DNA from: Ferrovum sp.
GTDB taxonomy: Bacteria; Pseudomonadota; Gammaproteobacteria; Burkholderiales; Ferrovaceae
DNA length: 12,581 nt
Direction: 5' to 3'
NCBI GenBank assembly: GCA_027450105.1
Contig: DAIDKJ010000023.1
Span: forward strand, 1-12,581
Position numbers and translations under genes: made by a program. Below the pieces are notes generated by a model. The model searched no databases. It was not told the DNA's origin and saw only the letters and a list, made by a program, of their open reading frames with translations. Shown here in pieces: positions 6,534-12,581 of the stretch; positions within the stretch are counted from its first letter, which is position 1, and every line of letters begins with the position of its first letter.

Positions 6534-7907
6534 TCAAAAAGGCAGACGGGCTCGAGGGGTGATCTTCAGAATTTCGCGCTTGAAGTCTTCCTGGATGCGC
6601 GCCATGGCAAGCGCATCATCGGCTTCAAAACGCAGCACGATCACCGGCGTGGTGTTACTGGAACGTGCAAGGCCAAACCCATCGGAGTACTCCACCCGTA
6701 CCCCATCGAGCGTCATGATATCCTGGGCCCCGGGGAAGTAGCCCGTTTTTTGAAGTTGCTCGATGATGGAAAAATTCTCTCCTTCCTGAAGGGGAAGGTG
6801 TAATTCGGGAGTCGTCACCGCATCGGGCAATGTTTCCAAAGGCACACTCACATCCGCCACACGACTTAAAATCTCCAGCAAACGGGCTCCCGCATACAAT
6901 CCATCGTCAAACCCATACCAACGTTCCTTGAAAAACACATGCCCACTCATCTCGCCCGCCAGCAAGGCCCCGGTTTCTTTCATTTTGGCTTTGATCAGGG
7001 AATGCCCAGTCTTCCAGATCGTCGGTTTCCCGCCCCGCTGACGCACCCAAGAGAACAAATTACGCGTACATTTCACATCAAAAATGATCTCGGCCCCAGG
7101 GTTTCTGGATAACACATCGGCAGCAAACAACATGAGCTGACGATCGGGAAAAATCACCTCACCTTGACGAGTGACCACACCCAAGCGGTCTCCATCACCA
7201 TCAAAGGCCAACCCAATCTCACCATGCCCCCGAGCCAGAGCCGCCTGCAGATCTCGCAGGTTTTCTGGCTGCGAGGGGTCAGGGTGATGGTTAGGGAAGG
7301 ACCCATCCACTTCACAGTACATCTCCACCACGGTACAGCCCATGCGACGGTAGAGTTCGGGAGCAAATCGCCCGGGAATTCCATTGCCACAATCCACCAC
7401 AATCCGCAGTGGACGAGCGAGTTTGACCGTGGAGGCGATCCGTTGGAGATAACTTTCGCTCACGTCGTCTTGGCGATAATTTCCCGAACCCGTTAATAAT
7501 TGCCCAGAAACGAGACGTTGATGCAGTGCAAGAATCGACTCGCCCGCAAGGGTGTCACCACCCAACATCATTTTCAGGCCGTTGTATTCGGGGGGATTAT
7601 GCGAGCCGGTAACCATGACCCCCGAGGATCGGGCAATCTGCTCGGCCGCATAGTACAGCATGGGGGTTGCCACCATCCCCACATCCACCACGTGAATGCC
7701 ACTGGCTTGAAGGCCTCGTGCCAAGGCAGCGCTCAATGCAGCACCTGACAGTCGTCCATCTCGACCAATGGCGATGGTATCCAGCCCCCGTGCCTGTGCC
7801 TCCGAGCCGATGGCCTGGCCGATGAGTTCAACTCCGGCAGGGGTGAGAGTGCGATCAACGATGCCACGAATATCGTAGGCCTTGAAAATTTCACGCGCGG
7901 GAATCAT
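6534..7907 (-). CDS. Phosphomannomutase/phosphoglucomutase (AlgC/ManB family)
   Basis: The 457-residue alpha-D-phosphohexomutase interconverts hexose 6- and 1-phosphates (mannose and/or glucose) for LPS, exopolysaccharide and other glycan precursors in the cytoplasm. All four active-site loops are seen: the phosphoserine loop TGSHNPPEYNG with Ser102, the metal loop DGDGDR with Asp236/238/240, the sugar loop GEMSGH at 318-323, and the phosphate-binding loop RSSNTTPVIVLRFEA near the C-terminus. The last two closely resemble Pseudomonas AlgC, which is bifunctional, but the sugar preference cannot be read from sequence alone. The length is typical (AlgC 463). The ATG at 7907 is preceded by AGGAGAGG, a strong ribosome-binding site. 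It lies 26 nt downstream of the outer-membrane protein gene on the same strand, so they may share a transcript. It converges with ispF. Confidence 0.95.
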   Translation of the reverse strand: MIPAREIFKAYDIRGIVDRTLTPAGVELIGQAIGSEAQARGLDTIAIGRDGRLSGAALSAALARGLQASGIHVVDVGMVATPMLYYAAEQIARSSGVMVTGSHNPPEYNGLKMMLGGDTLAGESILALHQRLVSGQLLTGSGNYRQDDVSESYLQRIASTVKLARPLRIVVDCGNGIPGRFAPELYRRMGCTVVEMYCEVDGSFPNHHPDPSQPENLRDLQAALARGHGEIGLAFDGDGDRLGVVTRQGEVIFPDRQLMLFAADVLSRNPGAEIIFDVKCTRNLFSWVRQRGGKPTIWKTGHSLIKAKMKETGALLAGEMSGHVFFKERWYGFDDGLYAGARLLEILSRVADVSVPLETLPDAVTTPELHLPLQEGENFSIIEQLQKTGYFPGAQDIMTLDGVRVEYSDGFGLARSSNTTPVIVLRFEADDALAMARIQEDFKREILKITPRARLPF

Positions 7908-7933
7908 GAACCTCTCCTGGAAACGCCAAACGG

Positions 7934-8716
7934 TCAGAATACACTAGAGACCCGAAACACAAAAACATGCGCAGGAGCGCCGTTATTGAGTCCGTATAAC
8001 AATGCGGTACTGTATTCCAGGGTCTGGGTATGACCCAAATGATATTCACCGGAAAAACCAGGACCCAGTTGATTGGAATTATCAGCCGGGCGATAGTAAG
8101 CCTCGAAGCCAGGAACGAAGGCATCATTGACGATATACCCTGCGGTATACGTGGCCCGAAAATCAAACTTGCCCACCAGATCGACCCCCACCGTTTTCTG
8201 CCAGATCAGGTTCATGCGCTGCTGTGTTGATTCGGTTTCGCGCTGCACCATGGGGCCCACCTCCACAGCATTGGAATAGATACTCGCGTTATAGCGTGCA
8301 TAATTGGCCATGAAACCCAGATCTGCTCCGTATTCCTCCTGACTGCCCACATTAAAAAAATTTTCCCATTCGACACCGCCCAGATGGGTTCCCAGAGCAG
8401 GAGCATAGTTGTAGGGCCCCGAGTAAATTTCGGTTTTCCACCATGCGGTGGGCGAATAGGCCAAGGCAGCACCAAACACCCCCGAGCGGTCAATGGCAGC
8501 ATTGGCATCACGCGTATTGAATCCGCGCAATTCCACCTCGGTTTGGCCTTGGGTGATTTTTGGAGAGTAGATGATGTAGTCATCGCCTGGCCCGGTTGGG
8601 CCTGCCGCATGCACGCCATTGGCCAGGAGCAGGCCGGCACCAGCAAGGACAAGGGCATGGATTGATAGATCATGGCGAGCATGAGGCAAGGCAGTGCTGG
8701 AGGATACGTGGTTCAT
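7934..8716 (-). CDS. Uncharacterised outer-membrane beta-barrel protein
   Basis: I do not recognise the family with certainty. The 260-residue product has a signal peptide (basic/polar start, hydrophobic ALVLAGAGLLLANG around 21-34, cleavage near VHA-AGP after residue 37). The mature part is rich in alternating aromatic/polar stretches typical of short outer-membrane strands: YIIYSPKITQGQTEVELRGF, WWKTEIYSGPYNY, YGADLGFMANYARY and FDFRATYTAGY. It ends in VSSVF, and a C-terminal Phe is the outer-membrane assembly signal. The conserved-looking opening (DDYIIYSPKITQGQTEVELRG) suggests a family of small proteobacterial barrels of unknown role. It could be a small porin, or a transport or lipid-modifying barrel; no catalytic motif is seen. 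It precedes the mutase gene by 26 nt. The ATG at 8716 has GGGGA upstream. A plausible sigma70 promoter lies at 8834-8861. Confidence 0.75.
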   Translation of the reverse strand: MNHVSSSTALPHARHDLSIHALVLAGAGLLLANGVHAAGPTGPGDDYIIYSPKITQGQTEVELRGFNTRDANAAIDRSGVFGAALAYSPTAWWKTEIYSGPYNYAPALGTHLGGVEWENFFNVGSQEEYGADLGFMANYARYNASIYSNAVEVGPMVQRETESTQQRMNLIWQKTVGVDLVGKFDFRATYTAGYIVNDAFVPGFEAYYRPADNSNQLGPGFSGEYHLGHTQTLEYSTALLYGLNNGAPAHVFVFRVSSVF

Positions 8717-8862
8717 AGGGGTCCCCGAAGGATGTGTGTTGACAATGGTGGTTGGGATTTACTCAGGCGCTGCCGTGAAGAGGGGGGCAGTTCTGAAAGA
8801 TCATAGGATCGATCTCGTGTTCTTATAGGAACATTCTTATTTGAATGGCGTCATCCGTCAAG
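8717..8862 (-). promoter_or_regulatory. 5' region of the outer-membrane protein gene
   Basis: This 146-nt interval follows the ispD stop. Reading the minus strand, TTGACG (8861-8856) is followed after 16 nt by TAAGAA (8839-8834), a plausible sigma70-type promoter. ATAAGAA occurs twice, 14 nt apart, with an imperfect palindrome GTTCCTATAAGAAC (8832-8819) including the second copy. That puts a possible operator at or just after the -10 element. The predicted 5' UTR is about 110 nt. I see no T-rich terminator for ispD. Confidence 0.45.
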
Positions 8863-9636
8863 TCAGTCACGATTATGACGCCCGTCACGGGAACTGGGAT
8901 TGCTGAGTGTTCCTTCGTACGCCAGATCCGGCACCCGGGTCATCTCGCTTTGTCCTTGAAGCAATAGCCATTGAGCCAGAAGCTGGTCAGCCGGATAGGT
9001 TACCTTGATGTTGGTACTTTCCCCCATGACCAGCAAAGGCTGCAATCCCATTGCTTCGATCGCGGAGGCCTCGTCGGTTACCTGTTCGATGCGTGGGACT
9101 CGTTGGAGGGCATCTGCCAGCAGTTGTAACGGAAACATTTGGGGCGTCTGAGCCGCCCATAAACCGGATCGATCCACCGTCGTCAAAACCCGCAGCGTTT
9201 GTTGCTGGCGTTTGAGCGTGTCGGCAACTGGAATGGCCAGCAATCCGCCCACAGGATCATTCCACAGGGCATCGAGCAGACGGGCCAGCGCGCTTGCCGA
9301 TACGCAGGGCCGAGCGGCATCATGAACCACTACCCACGTGTCCGCGGGATAGTGCTGCAGTAAATGTTCCACGGCATTACGCACGGTTTCGGCGCGCGAT
9401 GCTCCAGCGCCAGGACAGGGCTGAACCCTGCCTTGCCACTGGGACCAGGGGATGAGATGCTGATGCTCTGGCTCCAGCACCACATGAATTCTGCCGATAC
9501 GGGGTTCTTGCAACAGCGCTCGCAGGGTATGCACCAGAAGCATATCCTGCCCAAGCAGGGTAAACTGTTTGGGCAAGGCCGATCCGAACCGCGATCCCGA
9601 GCCCGCAGCAGGTAGAATGGCAACGCATGTAGGCAT
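8863..9636 (-). CDS. ispD: 2-C-methyl-D-erythritol 4-phosphate cytidylyltransferase
   Basis: The 257-residue enzyme makes CDP-ME from MEP and CTP, the third step of the non-mevalonate isoprenoid pathway. Evidence: the nucleotide-binding LPAAGSGSRFGSALPKQF with Arg16 and Lys23, VVHDAARPCVS with Asp106 and Arg109, PVADTLK with Thr140, TTVDRSGLWAAQTPQMF, VTDEASAIEAMG, and NIKVTYPADQ with Lys211. These positions agree with the catalytic residues of E. coli IspD. The core ends near residue 230; a further ~27 polar residues (with SNPSSRDGRHNRD at the end) exceed the usual ~236-residue length. The ATG at 9636 gives the expected N-terminus but has no clear ribosome-binding site. It is divergent from mltF with a 29-nt gap and is not next to ispF. 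Confidence 0.95.
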   Translation of the reverse strand: MPTCVAILPAAGSGSRFGSALPKQFTLLGQDMLLVHTLRALLQEPRIGRIHVVLEPEHQHLIPWSQWQGRVQPCPGAGASRAETVRNAVEHLLQHYPADTWVVVHDAARPCVSASALARLLDALWNDPVGGLLAIPVADTLKRQQQTLRVLTTVDRSGLWAAQTPQMFPLQLLADALQRVPRIEQVTDEASAIEAMGLQPLLVMGESTNIKVTYPADQLLAQWLLLQGQSEMTRVPDLAYEGTLSNPSSRDGRHNRD

Positions 9637-9638
9637 GA

Positions 9639-9648
9639 TGAACGTTCA
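9639..9648. promoter_or_regulatory. Palindrome TGAACGTTCA between ispD and mltF
   Basis: This is a perfect 10-bp palindrome, centred in the 29-nt gap between two divergent start codons. It could bind a dimeric regulator or be chance. Because the gap is so short, core promoters must extend into the opposite coding sequences. Confidence 0.3.
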
Positions 9649-9665
9649 CTGAGCTAACCGGGGAA

Positions 9666-11177
9666 ATGTTACCACAGCCCTCGCACCACACTTTGGGACA
9701 TTGGTTGCTGCGCGTTGCGCTGGCCTGGCCCGAACGAACTCTGGCCCTACTGCTTACGCTGACGGTCGCGTTGGTACTATGGTCCACCTTGCACACAACG
9801 GATCGGGATGGCGCCCTGACCCTGAAGCAGAGCGCGCCAGCACCCACCCCGACGGATTTGTCTGCATTAAGTGAAATTGTCGTGGCCACCCGCTTAGGGC
9901 CCACCACCTTCCTGACTCAGCCTGATGGCCGAACCGTTGGCCTGGAACATGACCTGGCGCTGCAATTTGGCGCCAGCTTGGGAAAACCCGTTCGGTTTTT
10001 GGTCCTGGACAATCTGGAGCAAGTGCTGACTGCAGTGAAAGAAGGGCAAGCGCATTTCGCCGCAGCGGCAGTCCCCCTGTCAACAACCCTGAAAGATCAG
10101 TTTTCCTTTACGCCGGCCTACCAGAAAACACGCCCGCAAATCGTGTACAACGCCGCTTTGGGAAACGCACCCACCACACTGGCTGACCTTGCTGGAAAAA
10201 CGTTGGGGGTAGTGCCCCACCCCGAACATCTGGCCTTGCTCAATGGCCTGCATACGCGCTACCCCGGGTTGAACTGGAAATCATTTCCCAGGGGGGATGT
10301 GGATTTGGAACTGATGCAACGGGTTTTTGAAGGGAGCATTCAATATGCCTTGAGTGATTCCAATACCATCGCCATTGCTCAAAATTATTATCCGGATTTG
10401 ACTGTAGCATTCGACTTGGGAAAAGAAGAACCGGTTTCCTGGGCTTTCCCCCGCATCACCAACAATTCTTCTGCGGATCCCTTGTACGAAAAGGCCTGTG
10501 AGTTTTTGCAAGGTCTCGATCGCACAGGAAATTTGACGCGCATGCTGGAACGCTATTATGGTCATGTGAACGCGCTGGATCATGAGGATTCCAGCGCGTT
10601 TCTACAAAAAATCGTCTCGCGATTACCCCACTTTGAACCAGTCTTCAAGCAGGCTCAACTGTTGACCACTCTGGACTGGCGATTATTGGCTGCCATGGCC
10701 TATCAGGAATCCCGTTGGGACAAGGAAGCCATTTCGCCGACAGGCGTGCGGGGCATCATGATGCTCACGGCAGATACCGCAGATCGTCTGCATGTAACCG
10801 ATCGCACCGACCCGGATCAAGCCATCCCTGCAGCCGCACTGTATTTGCAGCAGTTACGTGATTTGGTGCCGCGTCGAATCCCAGAACCAGACCGGACCTG
10901 GATGGCGCTGGCCGCTTACAACGTAGGGTACGCTCACGTGGAAGATGCCCGCATCCTGGCCAGACAAAACCACCTCAACCCCGATGCCTGGAATGACGTC
11001 AAAACCATGCTTCCCCTCCTCAGCACACCCACGACTTACGTGCATACCCGGTATGGCTTTGCACGAGGAGGAGAACCTGTCAATTTTGTAGAGAACGTGC
11101 GCAGTTACTATGACATTCTAACGCGCTTCGAAGCGCCGTACCGTCAGGGCTCGATACGATCACGCCCACCCATATAA
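9666..11177 (+). CDS. mltF: MltF-type membrane-bound lytic murein transglycosylase
   Basis: The 503-residue envelope enzyme cleaves peptidoglycan between MurNAc and GlcNAc, forming 1,6-anhydro-MurNAc. Layout: an N-terminal hydrophobic segment (about 26-41, LALLLTLTVALVLWST) after a basic region, probably a signal anchor or uncleaved signal; a Pro-rich linker (APAPTPTDL); a periplasmic substrate-binding domain of the SBP_bac_3 type (about 68-305); and an SLT lysozyme-like domain (about 325-480). The catalytic Glu348 lies in AYQESRWDKEAISPTGVRGIMML, and the family AYNVGYAHV motif follows. Length and domain order match E. coli MltF (518). The ATG at 9666 is only just downstream of GGGGAA, close for a ribosome-binding site, but no better in-frame start precedes the hydrophobic segment. 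The 3' end overlaps serS by 34 nt, tail to tail. Confidence 0.93.
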   Translation: MLPQPSHHTLGHWLLRVALAWPERTLALLLTLTVALVLWSTLHTTDRDGALTLKQSAPAPTPTDLSALSEIVVATRLGPTTFLTQPDGRTVGLEHDLALQFGASLGKPVRFLVLDNLEQVLTAVKEGQAHFAAAAVPLSTTLKDQFSFTPAYQKTRPQIVYNAALGNAPTTLADLAGKTLGVVPHPEHLALLNGLHTRYPGLNWKSFPRGDVDLELMQRVFEGSIQYALSDSNTIAIAQNYYPDLTVAFDLGKEEPVSWAFPRITNNSSADPLYEKACEFLQGLDRTGNLTRMLERYYGHVNALDHEDSSAFLQKIVSRLPHFEPVFKQAQLLTTLDWRLLAAMAYQESRWDKEAISPTGVRGIMMLTADTADRLHVTDRTDPDQAIPAAALYLQQLRDLVPRRIPEPDRTWMALAAYNVGYAHVEDARILARQNHLNPDAWNDVKTMLPLLSTPTTYVHTRYGFARGGEPVNFVENVRSYYDILTRFEAPYRQGSIRSRPPI

Positions 11178-12421
11178 GCCCGCAACACTTCCGGTACCGT
11201 AATGGAGCCATCTGCATTTTGATAGTTTTCCAGCACCGCCACCAAGGCCCGGCCCACAGCCACACCAGAGCCATTGAGCGTATGCACGAGTTCGTTCTTG
11301 TTGTTTGCATTGCGAAACCGCGCTTGCATTCGACGTGCCTGATACGCCTCGCAATTGCTACAGGAGGAAATCTCCCGATATGTTTTCTGGGCTGGCAACC
11401 AGACTTCGATATCGTACGTTTTGCTTGAGCCTGCTCCCATATCTCCGGTACACAACACAATGACCCGATAGGGTAATTGCAGGCGTTGCAAAATACTTTC
11501 AGCATGGGCTGTCAGTTCTTCCAGGGCCTGGTAGGATCGTTCCGGATGAACGACTTGCACCAATTCCACCTTGTCAAACTGGTGCTGCCTGATCAACCCT
11601 CGCACATCCTTGCCGTAGGAGCCCGCCTCGGAACGAAAGCACGGGGTGTGAGCGGTGAGTCGTAACGGCAAATCCTGTTCCTTCAAAATAACATTGCGCA
11701 CCAGATTAGTCAGTGGAACTTCCGCTGTAGGAATCAGATAGTGGTTTCCCTGCTCGCGGGGCACTGCAAACAAATCCGCCTCGAAGCGCGGTAATTGTCC
11801 AGTGCCACGAAGCGTTTCTGCATTGACCATGTAAGGGACATACATTTCGGTGTAGCCATGATCCCGTGTATGCACATCCAGCATGAATTGCGCCAACGCC
11901 CGGTGCAACCTGGAAAGCTCGCCCTTCATCACAGCAAAACGAGCGCCAGCCAGTTTGCTGGCGCTCTCGAAATCCAGCAATCCCAAACCTTCCCCCAAAT
12001 CCACATGATCGCGCACCGGAAAATCCATTGCCCTGGGAACTCCCACACGCCGCATCTCCACATTATCTTGTTCGGAATGTCCTACCGGAACACTGTCATG
12101 GGGCAGATTGGGTAAATCGAGCAGCAGTGTTTCCAGTTGCTGCTGAATGGCCTGCAGTTGGATTTCGTCGTTTTTCAATGCCTGGTTGATGTCGGCCACA
12201 GCCCCCATCAGGGCGCTGGTTTCGCCCCCTTGTCCCTTGGCAATGCCGATAGATTTGGAGAGTTGATTGCGTTCGGCTTGCAACGTCTGGGTGCGCGTTT
12301 GAATGTGCTTGCGCGCTTCCTCCAATTCCCGAAATTGAATGGCGTTGAATGAATATCCGCGGGTTGCCAAACGCTCTAGCACAGTATCCAGATCCGTGCG
12401 TAATACCTGTATATCCAGCAT
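11144..12421 (-). CDS. serS: Seryl-tRNA synthetase
   Basis: The 425-residue class II enzyme charges tRNA-Ser (and tRNA-Sec) with serine in the cytoplasm. The N-terminal antiparallel coiled-coil arm that grips the tRNA long variable arm spans about 27-105 (rich in E/Q/R/L heptads). The catalytic core has the TAEVPLTN loop at 232-239, motif 2 with CFRSEAGSYG and the following RGLIRQHQF (261-282), and motif 3 with NGSGVAVGRALVAVLE (383-398). The length matches bacterial SerS (E. coli 430), and the family start MLDIQVLRTDLD fixes the ATG at 12421. AGGAG at 12435-12431 is 9 nt upstream. Just upstream the sequence turns into a GC-rich dehydrogenase fragment whose frame stops 3 nt before this start, so the natural serS promoter is probably not in the window. 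Confidence 0.97.
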   Translation of the reverse strand: MLDIQVLRTDLDTVLERLATRGYSFNAIQFRELEEARKHIQTRTQTLQAERNQLSKSIGIAKGQGGETSALMGAVADINQALKNDEIQLQAIQQQLETLLLDLPNLPHDSVPVGHSEQDNVEMRRVGVPRAMDFPVRDHVDLGEGLGLLDFESASKLAGARFAVMKGELSRLHRALAQFMLDVHTRDHGYTEMYVPYMVNAETLRGTGQLPRFEADLFAVPREQGNHYLIPTAEVPLTNLVRNVILKEQDLPLRLTAHTPCFRSEAGSYGKDVRGLIRQHQFDKVELVQVVHPERSYQALEELTAHAESILQRLQLPYRVIVLCTGDMGAGSSKTYDIEVWLPAQKTYREISSCSNCEAYQARRMQARFRNANNKNELVHTLNGSGVAVGRALVAVLENYQNADGSITVPEVLRAYMGGRDRIEP

Positions 12422-12424
12422 GAG

Positions 12425-12556
12425 TCACTTCTCCTGGCAGACGAAATCGGGGTCGCCGTCGGCCAGCAGGGCCTGGGCGATCGCCAGGCCGATGCCGGCG
12501 GTCGAGCCCGAGACGAAGGCGGTCTGGCCCGCCAGGGCACGTGCGGTCGCGCTCAT
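12425..12556 (-). pseudogene. Short-chain dehydrogenase N-terminal fragment
   Basis: This 43-codon frame opens with an ATG at 12556 preceded by AGGAG 8 nt upstream. It encodes LAGQTAFVSGSTAGIGLAIA, which contains the glycine-rich NAD(P)-binding pattern (here SGSTAGIG at residues 16-23) of classical short-chain dehydrogenases such as hydroxyacyl or 3-hydroxybutyrate dehydrogenase types. After residue ~34 (ALLADG) similarity ends, and the last residues (PDFVCQEK, then stop) are translated serS leader. A full family member has about 250 residues. The bases at 12481-12540 are 77% GC by hand count (46 of 60), against 50% in the serS 5' end (30 of 60 at 12361-12420). The fragment therefore looks like sequence from a different, high-GC genome joined near 12445-12450. 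Confidence 0.65.
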
Positions 12557-12581
12557 GGGCGGGCTCCTGCCGACGGCTGAG

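Noticed and set aside
1..12581. CRISPR arrays, tRNA or rRNA genes
   Set aside because: I saw no regularly spaced direct repeats and no cloverleaf-like or rRNA-like sequence in the intergenic parts, which together are short.

Overview
The window reads as a 12.6 kb piece of a proteobacterial chromosome of moderate GC (about 50% in the rows I counted by hand). It combines one end of a conjugation gene cluster with a run of housekeeping genes. Gene content (IspD/IspF isoprenoid route, MltF lytic transglycosylase, an outer-membrane beta-barrel ending in Phe) points to a Gram-negative host, most likely gamma- or betaproteobacterial or Acidithiobacillus-like. I cannot name the species from sequence alone.

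Region 1 (about 70-4715, minus strand) is the head of a mating-pair-formation operon of the IncP/Trb type in canonical order: trbB (VirB11-like ATPase), trbC (pilin), trbD (VirB3-like), trbE (VirB4-like ATPase) and the first 65 codons of trbJ (VirB5-like). trbJ stops abruptly at 70-72. The remaining 69 bases do not look like trbJ, so either the gene is disrupted there or the assembled sequence leaves the element there. No relaxase, coupling protein or integrase is in view, so this is a fragment of a plasmid or integrative element and not a full system.

Region 2 (4866-6487, plus strand) is a two-gene unit, alr (alanine racemase) then ispF (MEcPP synthase). It diverges from trbB across 150 bp. 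Region 3 (6534-8716, minus strand) is an uncharacterised outer-membrane barrel gene followed by a phosphomanno/phosphoglucomutase gene. Region 4 (8863-9636, minus) is ispD, divergent by only 29 bp from mltF (9666-11177, plus), whose 3' end overlaps the convergent serS (11144-12421, minus) by 34 bp.

Region 5 (about 12445 to the end) changes composition sharply, to 76-77% GC by hand count. It encodes, with its own ribosome-binding site, the first ~34 residues of a short-chain dehydrogenase that then runs into the serS leader. This is most simply a chimeric or artefactual contig end, although a real recombination junction is not excluded.

The housekeeping genes serve cell-envelope and core functions: D-alanine for peptidoglycan, the MEP isoprenoid pathway, sugar-phosphate supply for surface polysaccharide, peptidoglycan cleavage, and seryl-tRNA charging. 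I see no clearly novel multi-gene system. The points most worth a second look are the two odd ends, the unusual trbB-trbC junction (long in-frame upstream ORF, strong ribosome-binding site, hairpin), and the unrecognised outer-membrane protein.
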